A stretch of 64,000 nt of DNA from Nocardia terrae (GTDB taxonomy: Bacteria > Actinomycetota > Actinomycetes > Mycobacteriales > Mycobacteriaceae): NCBI RefSeq assembly GCF_009760405.1, contig NZ_WRPP01000001.1, positions 1,612,001-1,676,000 on the forward strand, read 5' to 3'. How positions within the stretch are numbered: the first letter of the stretch is position 1; each line of letters opens with the position of its first letter. Made by a program: the position numbers and the translations under genes. Positions 9,322-18,032 of the stretch are shown piece after piece. The notes beneath the pieces are model-generated. The model did not search any database. It saw only the letters and a list, made by a program, of their open reading frames with translations, and was not told the origin of the DNA.

Positions 9322-10931
9322 TGAACGTCTATATGGCCGCGGCCGTCGAAGGCAGCCGACCGGGACTCAATATCACCATCTTCGCGATCTTCGTGGCCAT
9401 CACGCTGGGCATCGTGGTGTGGGCCAGCCGCGACAACCGCACGGCCGCCGACTATTACGCGGCCGGGCGCGCGTTCTCCGGAGCGCAGAACGGCATCGCC
9501 ATCTCGGGTGACTACCTGTCGGCGGCCAGCTTCCTCGGTATCGCCGGGGCCATCGCGGTGTACGGGTACGACGGCTTCCTCTATTCCATCGGGTTCCTGG
9601 TGGCCTGGCTGGTGGCGTTGCTGCTGGTCGCCGAGTTGCTGCGTAATACGGGCAAGTTCACCCTCGGGGACGTGCTGGCCTTCCGGATGCGGCAGCGGCC
9701 GGTGCGGGCCGCGGCCGCCACCTCGACGCTGGCGGTGAGCCTGTTCTATCTGCTGGCGCAGATGGCGGGCGCGGGTGTGCTGATCTCGCTGCTGCTGGGC
9801 GTGTCCACTTCGGCGGGACAGAATCTGGTGATCGCCGTCGTCGGCGCGATCATGATCGTCTACGTGCTGGTGGGCGGTATGAAGGGCACCACCTGGGTGC
9901 AGATCGTGAAGGCGGTGCTGCTGATCGGTGCGGCCGCGGCCATGACCGTGTGGGTGCTGGGGCGCTACGACTTCAATCTGTCCAGCGTGCTGGCCGACGC
10001 GGTGAACCACGGCGGCAAGACCGGCGCGAAGCTGCTGGAGCCGGGCTTCCGCTACGGCAAGAACGGGACGACCAAGCTCGACTTCCTCTCTCTGGCACTG
10101 GCTCTGGTGCTCGGCACAGCCGGGTTGCCGCATGTGCTGATGCGCTTCTACACGGTGCCGACGGCCAAGGACGCGCGGCGCTCGGTGGTCTGGGCGATCG
10201 GGTTGATCGGGGTCTTCTATCTGTTCACCCTGGTGCTCGGCTATGGCGCGGGCGCGCTGGTGGGACCGGAGAAGATCGCCAAGGCGCCCGGCAAGGAGAA
10301 CGCGGCCGCGCCGCTGCTGGCCCTCGAACTGGGCGGGCCGGTACTGATGGGATTCGTTGCGGCGGTGGCATTCGCGACGATTCTGGCCGTGGTCGCGGGG
10401 CTGACCATCACCGCGTCGGCCTCCTTCGCGCACGATGTGTACGCCAATGTGCTCAGGCGCGGGAAGGGTGACGGCTCGGGTGAGGTCCGGGTCGCGCGGA
10501 TCACCGCGGTGGTGATCGGGGCGCTGGCGATCGTGGGCGGCATTCTGGCAAAGAATCAGAACGTGGCGTTCCTGGTGGCGCTGGCGTTCGCGGTGGCCGC
10601 TTCGGCAAACCTACCGACCATCTTGTACTCGTTGTTCTGGCGGCGCTTCAATACCGCGGGCGCGCTCTGGAGCATCTACGGCGGGCTGGCCGTCACCCTC
10701 GTGTTGATCGTGTTCTCACCGGCGGTCTCCGGAGCGCCCACGGCCATGATCAAATCCCATGACTTTCACTGGTTCCCGCTCTCGAACCCCGGGCTGGTGT
10801 CCATCCCGGTTTCGTTCGCTCTGGGCTGGCTGGGAACCGTCTTGTCGAGGGAACGTGACGGCGCCAAGTATGTCGAGATGCAAGTGAGGTCGCTGACCGG
10901 CGTCGGAGCCGAAAAGGCTGTGCAGCACTGA
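9321..10931 (+). CDS. actP: Acetate/cation symporter (sodium:solute symporter family)
   Basis: This 536-residue protein has about 13 hydrophobic helices. The SSS-family signature is present in TM2-3 (YYAAGRAFSGAQNGIAISGDY, LSAASFLG), along with GGMKGTTWVQ and LGTAGLPHVLMRFYT. The family takes up acetate or other short monocarboxylates with Na+ or H+ at the cytoplasmic membrane. It follows the DUF485 gene with overlapping stop/start codons, as in the E. coli yjcH-actP pair. Confidence 0.88.
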   Translation: MNVYMAAAVEGSRPGLNITIFAIFVAITLGIVVWASRDNRTAADYYAAGRAFSGAQNGIAISGDYLSAASFLGIAGAIAVYGYDGFLYSIGFLVAWLVALLLVAELLRNTGKFTLGDVLAFRMRQRPVRAAAATSTLAVSLFYLLAQMAGAGVLISLLLGVSTSAGQNLVIAVVGAIMIVYVLVGGMKGTTWVQIVKAVLLIGAAAAMTVWVLGRYDFNLSSVLADAVNHGGKTGAKLLEPGFRYGKNGTTKLDFLSLALALVLGTAGLPHVLMRFYTVPTAKDARRSVVWAIGLIGVFYLFTLVLGYGAGALVGPEKIAKAPGKENAAAPLLALELGGPVLMGFVAAVAFATILAVVAGLTITASASFAHDVYANVLRRGKGDGSGEVRVARITAVVIGALAIVGGILAKNQNVAFLVALAFAVAASANLPTILYSLFWRRFNTAGALWSIYGGLAVTLVLIVFSPAVSGAPTAMIKSHDFHWFPLSNPGLVSIPVSFALGWLGTVLSRERDGAKYVEMQVRSLTGVGAEKAVQH

Positions 10932-11094
10932 GGTCCGAATAAAGTGGCGGAAAGTTCGCTGAAAGGGGTTTCGGAATTTCAAGATCAACAATTTGAAGAT
11001 CAAAAATACTGCCCCGCAACGTGGTTGGGCTGTGTATGCTACTGATCATGCACGGCCCCACTACGAGGTGGGATGACGGCGAGGCGGTGTCGTA

Positions 11095-11475
11095 TTGGAC
11101 CTCAACAGGCTCCGGATGCGCAGAGCGACTGCTATTGCAATCGCTTTCGGCATACTGGCATTGATGGTCACAGGAGCGTTGGATCGATTGTTGCTGGGCG
11201 TATTCGTCAGCACCGGTCTGATGCTCGGCTGGGTTAATGCCCGGCTCACATGGATGGCTATTGTTCGAATCACCGATGCGGAAACTCCCAGCAAACAAAA
11301 GCTGGCGTTGTCCTCGGCGTCCCGTCTGATCATTTTGACCGGGTTGTCGATTCTGGTGGCCTTCCTGACTCGGCCCTACGGTGTCGGAATCTTCTTCGGG
11401 CTGGCCCTGTTCCAATTGATCCTCGTCCTGCACACCGTTCTGCCCGAGGTGAAAGGGCTCCGACAGCAATCATGA
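11095..11475 (+). CDS. atpI: ATP synthase protein I-like membrane protein
   Basis: The 126-residue protein has four hydrophobic segments and directly precedes atpB, its TGA overlapping the atpB ATG. Size, topology and place fit AtpI/Unc I, which assists c-ring assembly. The sequence itself is weakly conserved, so the name rests on context. The TTG start follows GAGGCGG; in-frame upstream starts are blocked by a stop. Confidence 0.65.
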   Translation: MDLNRLRMRRATAIAIAFGILALMVTGALDRLLLGVFVSTGLMLGWVNARLTWMAIVRITDAETPSKQKLALSSASRLIILTGLSILVAFLTRPYGVGIFFGLALFQLILVLHTVLPEVKGLRQQS

Positions 11476-12236
11476 GCATTTCCACTTTGCTTGCCGCCGA
11501 GGACTCCTCGGGGGACTCCAAGATCCATGTCGGCGACCATGCCCAGGCGCACCTGTGGGGCATGACCTTCAACGTGGACACCATCGTGTCCACCGGGGTC
11601 GCCGCGCTGATCGTGCTGGGCCTGTCGTTCTACCTGCGAGCCAAGATCACCTCGGGCGTGCCCAACGGGGTGCAGCTGTTCTTCGAGACCATCACGGTCC
11701 AGATGCGCAATCAGGTGGAGACGGCGATCGGCATGAAGATCGCGCCGTTCGTGCTGCCGCTGGCGGTCACGCTGTTCACCTTCATCCTGTTGTCGAACTG
11801 GTTGTCGGTGCTGCCCCTGCAGTACGGCTCCGGCGAATTGATCGCGCCGCCGGCGTCCGATTTCAACTTCACGCTCTCGCTCGCGCTGTTCGTATTCCTG
11901 CTCTACCACGCCGCCGGTGCCTACCGGCGCGGCCCGGGCGGGCACATCAAGCAGTTGCTCAAGGGTCACACCGGCTGGGGCCCCATGGTGCTCATCAATG
12001 TGGTCGAGGAAATCGCCAAGCCGCTGTCGCTGTCCTTGCGACTTTTCGGCAACATGTTCGCGGGCGGCGTCATGGTTTCGGTGATCACGTTGTTCCCGTT
12101 CTGGATCAGCTGGGGTCCGAATGCCATCTGGAAGATCTTCGACCTGTTCGTCGGAGCCATTCAGGCATTCATCTTCGCCCTGCTGACCATCCTGTACTTC
12201 AGCCAGTCGATGTCGCTGGAGAGTGAACACCACTGA
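11472..12236 (+). CDS. atpB: F0F1 ATP synthase subunit a
   Basis: At 254 residues it is the normal length for an actinobacterial subunit a. The essential stator arginine is visible in [17 protein letters not shown], and [20 protein letters not shown] forms the last helix. It makes the two proton half-channels beside the c-ring. The ATG overlaps the atpI-like stop; an in-frame opening further upstream is ignored for that reason. Confidence 0.95.
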   Translation: MSISTLLAAEDSSGDSKIHVGDHAQAHLWGMTFNVDTIVSTGVAALIVLGLSFYLRAKITSGVPNGVQLFFETITVQMRNQVETAIGMKIAPFVLPLAVTLFTFILLSNWLSVLPLQYGSGELIAPPASDFNFTLSLALFVFLLYHAAGAYRRGPGGHIKQLLKGHTGWGPMVLINVVEEIAKPLSLSLRLFGNMFAGGVMVSVITLFPFWISWGPNAIWKIFDLFVGAIQAFIFALLTILYFSQSMSLESEHH

Positions 12237-12283
12237 ACGACTCCAGTCGTTCTGTGTGGCAACCTTTTTGCAAAAGGAAGTGA

Positions 12284-12544
<261 letters not shown>

Positions 12545-12552
12545 ACGTCATC

Positions 12553-13059
12553 ATGTCTCCCAGAACGGATGTCGAGGCCGCGGGGAACTTCCTGGTTCCC
12601 AACGGCACCTTCTTCGCCGAGTTATTGATCTTCCTGATCGTGCTCGCGGTCATCTGGTTCTTCGTGGTTCCACCCATACGAAAAGTGTTGGCGGAGCGGG
12701 AGGCACGCGTCGAGGTCACGACGGCCACCGCCAAGGAGGCGAGCGAAACGTTCGCCGAAGCCGAGGCGCGCTACGAATCAGCACTCGAGAAGGCCCGCCA
12801 GGAGGCGGCCGACATCCGTAACCAGGCGCGGGCGCAGGGGCGGGCCATTCTCGAGGAAATGCGTGGCGAGGCGCAGAAAGAGGCCGACCAGATCGTGGCC
12901 GAGTCCACGGCGCACCTGCGCGCCGAGGCCGACCAGGTGGCCGCCGAACTACGCGAAGCCGTCGAACCGCTCGCCCAGAACCTGGCCGGCCGGGTCCTGG
13001 GTAGCAACGATCGTGCCCGGACCAGCGCGGGCCAGCAGAGAGGACGGGGGTCTGCATGA
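12553..13059 (+). CDS. atpF: F0F1 ATP synthase subunit b
   Basis: This 168-residue protein has one membrane helix (LLIFLIVLAVIWFFVVPPI) and a long charged coiled coil, as in the peripheral stalk b subunit. Its end overlaps the next gene by 4 bp. Confidence 0.93.
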   Translation: MSPRTDVEAAGNFLVPNGTFFAELLIFLIVLAVIWFFVVPPIRKVLAEREARVEVTTATAKEASETFAEAEARYESALEKARQEAADIRNQARAQGRAILEEMRGEAQKEADQIVAESTAHLRAEADQVAAELREAVEPLAQNLAGRVLGSNDRARTSAGQQRGRGSA

Positions 13060-13628
13060 TCCTCACCGATACCCATCTCGCCGAGGGTATTTACAACATC
13101 ACCTTCGACTGGCCCGTGTTCTTCAGCCAGCTATTCGGGTTCGTGGTCATCGTGTGGTTCTTCGTGAAATACGTTGTGCCGCCGGTGAAGAAGATCATGA
13201 ACAACGCCCAGGCCCAGATTCGGCGGCAGCTCGAGGAGAGCGACGCGGCCGCCGAACGACTGGCCTCCGCCAAGGCCGCCTACGACAATGCCGTGGCCGA
13301 GGCCCAGGCCGAACTCGAGCGTATGCGCGAGGAGGCCCGCGCCGACGCCGACCGCATCATCATCCAGATGCGCGAGGCGGCGGCGGCCGAGGTGGAGCGG
13401 GTCCGCAAGCAAGGCCGCGATCAGATTCTGCAGTACCGCAGGCAGATGATTCGCGACCTGGAAACCGATCTGGCCGCGGCCATGCTGGCCCTCACCGAGG
13501 AGAAGGTGCGCGAGCAGCTCGGGTCCCCGCAGCAGCGGGCCGACAGCATCGACAAGTTCCTCGAGGACCTGGAGGCACTGGCCAACTCCGGCGAGGCGCG
13601 GCGTCAGCCGCAAACCGAGCGGAAATAA
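13056..13628 (+). CDS. b'-like stalk subunit: N-terminal half of the mycobacterial b-delta fusion, delta domain absent
   Basis: The 190-residue protein has a membrane helix (SQLFGFVVIVWFFVKYVVPP), a coiled coil and the end-of-b segment DSIDKFLEDLEAL. This matches the first 170 or so residues of mycobacterial AtpH, a b-delta fusion of about 445 residues. Here the protein ends in a short charged tail (ANSGEARRQPQTERK) exactly where the delta domain should begin. No delta, alpha, gamma, beta or epsilon gene follows. The stop codon lies inside a 19-bp tandem repeat. It is either a natural separate b' subunit or the remnant of a broken atpH. Confidence 0.85.
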   Translation: MILTDTHLAEGIYNITFDWPVFFSQLFGFVVIVWFFVKYVVPPVKKIMNNAQAQIRRQLEESDAAAERLASAKAAYDNAVAEAQAELERMREEARADADRIIIQMREAAAAEVERVRKQGRDQILQYRRQMIRDLETDLAAAMLALTEEKVREQLGSPQQRADSIDKFLEDLEALANSGEARRQPQTERK

Positions 13629-13661
13629 CCAACTCTCGGTGGAATAACCAACTCTCGGTGG
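13624..13661. repeat. 19-bp perfect tandem repeat over the b' stop codon
   Basis: The unit AATAACCAACTCTCGGTGG occurs twice in direct succession (13624-13642 and 13643-13661). The first copy contains the TAA stop of the b'-like gene. Confidence 0.85.
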
Positions 13662-13665
13662 CTCT

Positions 13666-13739
13666 CAGGGGTTTCCCCTGAAACCCCGGAACAACCTCGA
13701 AACCCCGGACCACGTCCGGGGTTTCGAGGTTGTTCGGGG
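13666..13739. terminator. Double hairpin between b' gene and convergent VOC gene
   Basis: A small hairpin (CAGGGG-TTT-CCCCTG, 13666-13680) is followed by a very long one. The arms 13684-13710 and 13714-13739 pair over 26 bp with one bulged G and a 3-nt loop; the inner 21 bp are perfect. The right arm ends next to the VOC stop codon, so it can end transcription in both directions. Confidence 0.85.
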
Positions 13740-14483
13740 TCAGGCCGGTTTGCGTCCGGTCAGGCAGTAGGGCTGGCCGGTCGGATCGGCCATGACCATC
13801 CAGTTCGCGCCGCGTTCCACGCGCCGTGCGCCCAGCTTCTCGTGCCAGGCCGCGGTGGCCTCGAAATCCGTGCAGGCGAGATCGGGATGTGCTGAGGTGG
13901 GCCGGTTTTCGCCGAGGCGCTGCAGCAGCAGATCGAGGGGGAGGTCCGGGCGGGGGGACAGCCGGGAGAACTCCGGCAGGCTGCCGGGCCGCCACGCCCA
14001 GCCGGTCAGATCGGTCCAGAAGCGCGCCTCCCGCGCGTAATCGCTGTCGCCGATGTCCAGGCAGATCTGGTCGAGGCGGCTGCGGTCGCCGGAGGGCCCC
14101 ACGACGGTGGGGGCGAGCGGGCCCGCGGTGTCGTGGAAAGGCGTGAAGCAGAACGTCATTCCGGCGGGGGAGCGCAGTACCGCGTAGCCGATGTGCTCGG
14201 TGAGGACATTGTCCTCGGCCAGCGTCGCGCCGAGGGCGACGGCCCGATCGGTGGCCGCGGAGACGTCGTCCACGTCGAGGTCCAGGTGCACGCGGGCCGG
14301 GCCGCCGATGGCCTGCATCTTGACCGTGGCCGCACCGGATTCCGGTAGGAGCGTGACGAATTCGTCGTGGTCGCCGCGGCGCGGGGACAAGGTGGTGCCG
14401 GTGACAGCGGTCCAGAACTCGGCGGCGCTGTCGAATTGTGCGGCGGGACGGTCCAGGAAGGCCCACACCCAGCGAATCGTCAT
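13740..14483 (-). CDS. VOC/glyoxalase-like protein with two tandem domains
   Basis: The 247-residue protein has two betaalphabetabetabeta modules: the first starts IRWVWAFLDRPAAQFDSAAEFW with a later HLDLDV strand, the second around DQICLDIGDSDYAREARFW with HPDLAC. This is the pattern of Glyoxalase/Bleomycin-resistance superfamily proteins, which bind a metal or sequester a ligand. It follows the DJ-1/AraC gene at 19 bp and is probably co-transcribed with it. Its upstream region is a 23-bp tandem duplication. Confidence 0.8.
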   Translation of the reverse strand: MTIRWVWAFLDRPAAQFDSAAEFWTAVTGTTLSPRRGDHDEFVTLLPESGAATVKMQAIGGPARVHLDLDVDDVSAATDRAVALGATLAEDNVLTEHIGYAVLRSPAGMTFCFTPFHDTAGPLAPTVVGPSGDRSRLDQICLDIGDSDYAREARFWTDLTGWAWRPGSLPEFSRLSPRPDLPLDLLLQRLGENRPTSAHPDLACTDFEATAAWHEKLGARRVERGANWMVMADPTGQPYCLTGRKPA

Positions 14484-14524
14484 GCTGTCTCCAGAGTCTC
14501 GGTCATGCTGTCTCCAGGGTCTCG
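14479..14524. repeat. 23-bp tandem duplication at the GlxA-like stop / VOC start junction
   Basis: Copies 14479-14501 and 14502-14524 differ at one base. Each contains CTGGAGACAGCATGAC on the minus strand, so one copy holds the upstream gene's TGA and the other the VOC RBS and ATG. Before duplication the two genes would have overlapped as ATGA. Confidence 0.8.
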
Positions 14525-15648
14525 CGCTTGCGGAAGGTCTTGCGGTAGGCCAGCGGGGGCACGCCCAGCTCCAGGCGCATGTGGTGACGCAAGGACGCGG
14601 AGGTGCCCATGCCCGCGGCGCGCGCCACCTCGTCGATGGGCAGGTCGGTGGTCTCGAGCAGGTGCCGGGCGTGCCGGACACGCTGCTGCAGGATCCACGC
14701 CCCCGGCGCCATCCCGGTCTCGGCCTTGAACCGGCGGGTGAAGGTGCGCACGCTCATATGAGCATGCGCGGCAAGGGAGTTCAGGTCCAGCTCTCGATCG
14801 AGATGATGCAGCGCCCAGCGGCGTGTCGGCGCGGTGCCGTCGCTGCCCGCCTCGGGCACCTGCCGCTCGATGAACTGCGACTGCCCGCCCTCCCGCCACG
14901 GCGGCACCACGCAGTAGCGGGCCGCGCCATTGGCGACCGCACTGCCGTGATCGGTGCGGATCAGATGCAGGCACAGATCGATGCCCGCGGCCAATCCCGC
15001 TGAGGACCAGACGTTTCCGTCCTGGATGAACAACTGATTCTCATCGAGCAGGACGTTCGGATAGAGCGCGCGGAACCGATCCGCGAATTGCCAGTGCGTG
15101 GTCGCACGCCGACCGTCCAGAATGCCCGCCGCGCCCAATACGAACGCGCCGGTGCAGATCGACACGATCCGCGCGTCGGACCGAATGGTGGCCAGCGCCG
15201 CCGCCAACTCCGGCGGCAGCTGTCCGTCGGTGCGCGGGGCGGGAATTCGGGTACCCGGCACGATCACGGTATCGGCGCGTGCGAGCAGCTCGGGCCCGCA
15301 TTCGGGAATGACGGTGTAACCGCCGGTGGCGACGACACCGCCGCTGCCGAGACCACAGGTCCGCACTTCATAGAGCGGGTTCCCGTCCGCATCGACCGCC
15401 GAGCCCAACACGATCGGCGGAATCGCCATATCGAATCCGACCGTCGGCTCCAGCACGAGCACGGCCACTACATGTGGTGTGGGCGGGGTCGGTTGCCGGT
15501 CGACAGTGGGGACGCTCTCTGCCTCGATCCCCTCGCGGACTCGATCCGCCCGCGAGTCGCGGATTTCGGCCGAACGCCTACCGGCACGGCGTGGCGGCCT
15601 GAGATGGGCACTACCCGGAGAACGTTCTTCGGGACGCTTGGGTGGCAT
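14503..15648 (-). CDS. GlxA-like regulator: DJ-1/PfpI domain plus AraC helix-turn-helix
   Basis: The 381-residue protein starts with a basic, low-complexity leader of about 45 residues. A DJ-1/PfpI sensor domain follows, with the nucleophile-elbow-like SICTGAFVLGAAGILDGRRA, and then two AraC-type helix-turn-helix motifs (DLNSLAAHAHMSVRTFTRRF and LPIDEVARAAGMGTSASLRHH). The ATG at 15648 has GGAGGG 8 nt upstream; an earlier in-frame ATG lacks this. It is divergent from the MFS gene and upstream of the VOC gene, both likely targets. Confidence 0.87.
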   Translation of the reverse strand: MPPKRPEERSPGSAHLRPPRRAGRRSAEIRDSRADRVREGIEAESVPTVDRQPTPPTPHVVAVLVLEPTVGFDMAIPPIVLGSAVDADGNPLYEVRTCGLGSGGVVATGGYTVIPECGPELLARADTVIVPGTRIPAPRTDGQLPPELAAALATIRSDARIVSICTGAFVLGAAGILDGRRATTHWQFADRFRALYPNVLLDENQLFIQDGNVWSSAGLAAGIDLCLHLIRTDHGSAVANGAARYCVVPPWREGGQSQFIERQVPEAGSDGTAPTRRWALHHLDRELDLNSLAAHAHMSVRTFTRRFKAETGMAPGAWILQQRVRHARHLLETTDLPIDEVARAAGMGTSASLRHHMRLELGVPPLAYRKTFRKRETLETA

Positions 15649-15737
15649 GACCTTCCCTCCGCCGGTGGCTGAATCTTGACGCATTGTGGCATTCAGGCCA
15701 CTCGCTCGGAAAGGGCTTTTCCGTCAGGCTCGATCGC

Positions 15738-17195
15738 GTGAGTGAACTGACCGACGATCTCGAACGGGAATCCGCCGAACGCGCAACCGCATTGACGGCG
15801 GCGGGCGACCCGCCGACCGCGGAGCCGACGCCACGTCGGCGGTCGGCGGACAGGCTGGGGGAGGAGGGCGCGGTCACCACACCCAACTCGTCGGCAGCTG
15901 ACGTGTCGGCCGGTCGGTCTCGGTCTTCACGCCCGGTCGCGCGTCGGGGACCGCATCCGGCATGGAGTGTGGCGGTCGTCGGATTCATCGCGCTGATCGG
16001 TGCGGCCGGGTTCCGGTCGGTGCCCAGCGTGCTCATGGATCCGCTACACGAGGAATTCGGCTGGTCACATGGCCTCATCGGAGCGGCGGTTTCGGTGAAT
16101 GTGCTGCTGTACGGTCTGATCTCGCCGTTCGCGGCGGCACTCATGGACCGGTTCGGGATTCGCCGCGTGGTGGCGTGCGCGTTGGTGCTGATCGCGGCGG
16201 GCAGCGGCCTGACCGTGTTCATGACGCGGCCGTGGCAGCTCATGGCGACCTGGGGCGTCCTCGTCGGTGTGGGCGTGGGGTCGATGTCCATGCCGTTCGT
16301 GGCCACCATCACCGGCCGCTGGTTCGTGCGGCACCGGGGTCTGGTCACCGGTGTACTCACCGCCGCGGGCGCGACCGGGCAGTTGGTATTCCTGCCTCTC
16401 ATTGCCGCACTGGCCCACGATCACGGCTGGCGCACACCGTCTCTGGTGGTGTCGGTAGTCGCGCTGGCGGTAGTGCCGTTGGTGCTGCTGTTCATTCGCG
16501 ATTTCCCCAGCGATGTCGGCGTCCGGGCCTACGGAGCCGAATCCGACAGCGCGGCGGGCGTGCGCACCTCGGTCCCCGGCAGTGCCGCACGTGCGATCAC
16601 GGTTCTGGCGACCGTTGCCCGCAAGCCCGTGTTCTGGCTGCTGGCAGGGGGATTCGCCATCTGCGGCGCATCCACCAACGGCCTGATCGGCACGCATTTC
16701 GTGAGTGCCGCGCACGATCACGGCATGCCCGCCACCACCGCGGCCGGATTGCTCGCCACCGTCGGCCTTTTCGACGTCGCGGGCACCATCGCCTCCGGTT
16801 GGCTCACCGACCGATTCGACTCGCGCTACCTGCTGGTGACCTACTACACCCTGCGCGGCACATCACTGTTGTGGCTGCCTATCCTGCTCGGTCCGGACGT
16901 GCACCCGACCACTTGGGCGTTCATCATCTTCTACGGCCTGGACTGGATCGCCACCGTCCCGCCGACCGTGGCCCTGTGCCGCGAGAACTTCGGCGCGGAC
17001 GGGCCGATCGCCTTCGGCTGGGTCTTCGCCTCGCACCAGGTCGGCGCGGCTCTGGCCGCCTTCGGCGCGGGCGTCATCCGCGACGTGCAGGGCAGCTACA
17101 CCATGGCCTGGTTCATCGCGGGCGGCTTGTGCGCGCTGGCGGCGATCTTCTCGGCGAGCATCCGCCGCCCGAAGACCGAGTTGGCGGCTGCTTAG
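15738..17195 (+). CDS. MFS transporter, monocarboxylate/oxalate-formate-type
   Basis: The protein has about 485 residues and 12 predicted helices, preceded by a disordered N-terminus of about 70 residues. Helix 1 is WSVAVVGFIALIGAAGF, the loop 2-3 motif is MDRFGIRRV and the central loop runs about 270-300. The GTG at 15738 is preferred because an alternative TTG at 15684 would leave only 35 bp to the divergent regulator; neither has a strong RBS. The substrate is not evident. Confidence 0.8.
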   Translation: MSELTDDLERESAERATALTAAGDPPTAEPTPRRRSADRLGEEGAVTTPNSSAADVSAGRSRSSRPVARRGPHPAWSVAVVGFIALIGAAGFRSVPSVLMDPLHEEFGWSHGLIGAAVSVNVLLYGLISPFAAALMDRFGIRRVVACALVLIAAGSGLTVFMTRPWQLMATWGVLVGVGVGSMSMPFVATITGRWFVRHRGLVTGVLTAAGATGQLVFLPLIAALAHDHGWRTPSLVVSVVALAVVPLVLLFIRDFPSDVGVRAYGAESDSAAGVRTSVPGSAARAITVLATVARKPVFWLLAGGFAICGASTNGLIGTHFVSAAHDHGMPATTAAGLLATVGLFDVAGTIASGWLTDRFDSRYLLVTYYTLRGTSLLWLPILLGPDVHPTTWAFIIFYGLDWIATVPPTVALCRENFGADGPIAFGWVFASHQVGAALAAFGAGVIRDVQGSYTMAWFIAGGLCALAAIFSASIRRPKTELAAA

Positions 17196-17225
17196 CCCAG
17201 CGGGCTCCCCCTGTGCGTGGGGTTT

Positions 17226-17241
17226 CAGGGGTTTGCCCCTG
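17226..17241. terminator. Hairpin between convergent MFS and DUF3099 genes
   Basis: CAGGGG-TTTG-CCCCTG forms a 6-bp stem with a 4-nt loop. It sits between the MFS stop (17195) and the DUF3099 stop (17260) and can serve both. It is the core of the right inverted repeat described at 13645-17264. Confidence 0.65.
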
Positions 17242-17259
17242 AGAGTTTCGAGAGCCGAG

Positions 17260-17700
17260 TTATCCGTCGATGGCCTTGTGGTTACCGGATTCCAAGGCGG
17301 TCTGATCGCGCCGCCCGTCCCACCGGCTGGGTTCGTCCTTGCTGCGGGGCGGGCGGTCGTTGGCGATGAGCACCGCGATCCACGGCAGTGGAATCGAGAC
17401 TCCGATGATCAGCAGCGACAGCCACCAGCTGTGCCAGATGCTGTAGGCGACCGCCGCGCCGATCAGGCAGGGAATGCGGAACGACATGATGGCGATGTAA
17501 CGCCGAACCCGCGCGCGATGCTGATCCTCGAGTGATGTCGACGCCTCGGTGATGAGCGCCGGATGCTGCTTCTGCTCGCCCGGGAAGTAGCCCTGCGACG
17601 CCCGCGGTGGCATCGGGATCGAACCGGCGGGATGGAATTCGACGTCGGGGCGATCCTCGCCGCTGGTGCCGTCGGCCTGGGATTCGCCGTCACGCTGCAT
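17260..17700 (-). CDS. DUF3099 membrane protein
   Basis: About 146 residues with two helices (FRIPCLIGAAVAYSIWH and WWLSLLIIGVSIPLPWIAVLI) after ITEASTSLEDQHRARVRRY, the DUF3099 pattern. The family is small, actinobacterial and of unknown function. The start is uncertain: a GTG at 17736 and an ATG at 17613 are alternatives. It is divergent from DUF3039, a neighbour pair seen in mycobacteria and relatives. Confidence 0.75.
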   Translation of the reverse strand: MQRDGESQADGTSGEDRPDVEFHPAGSIPMPPRASQGYFPGEQKQHPALITEASTSLEDQHRARVRRYIAIMSFRIPCLIGAAVAYSIWHSWWLSLLIIGVSIPLPWIAVLIANDRPPRSKDEPSRWDGRRDQTALESGNHKAIDG

Positions 17701-17789
17701 ACCCCCGAGTCTTCCACTACACCGCGTCGGATGCACACGCCCGCCCCCGTCACGGGCTTGCGGTGATCGCTCGAGCGCATCCTGGCATC

Positions 17790-18032
17790 ATGGACGTCGT
17801 GAGCACAGACACCCTGGTCCGTCCGGACGAGACGGTCGACGAATCGACCGACAACGACACTCCCAAGGTCTTCCACTATGTGAAGAAGAACAAGATCGCG
17901 GAGAGCGCCGTCATGGGCACCCACGTGGTCGCCCTCTGCGGCGAGGTCTTCCCGGTCACCCGCTCCGCCAAGCCCGGCTCCCCAGTCTGCCCGGACTGCA
18001 AGCGCATCTACGAGATGATGAAGAAAGATTAG
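17790..18032 (+). CDS. DUF3039 zinc-ribbon-like protein
   Basis: The 80-residue protein has one conserved block, FHYVKKNKIAESAVMGTHVV, followed by cysteines in VALCGE and PVCPDCKRIYE that can bind zinc. This is the usual DUF3039 size. Its TAG stop (18030-18032) is followed immediately by the stop codon of the convergent integrase, which marks the left edge of the mobile region. Confidence 0.85.
   Translation: MDVVSTDTLVRPDETVDESTDNDTPKVFHYVKKNKIAESAVMGTHVVALCGEVFPVTRSAKPGSPVCPDCKRIYEMMKKD

Larger units (their letters stand above)
13645..17264. repeat. Imperfect inverted repeats (about 45 bp) bounding a 3.6-kb segment
   Basis: The minus strand of 13645-13687 and the plus strand of 17219-17264 share GGGGTTTCAGGGG, then CCCCTGAGAG, CGAGAG and GTTAT in order. 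Similarity extends beyond the palindromic hairpin cores. The segment between holds the VOC, DJ-1/AraC and MFS genes. The repeats could be related bidirectional terminators or ends of a transposed or inverted block. Confidence 0.55.

Noticed and set aside
10932..11094. Promoter for the atp operon (TATGCT near 11,034)
   Set aside because: No -35 element at acceptable spacing could be identified, so no site is called.
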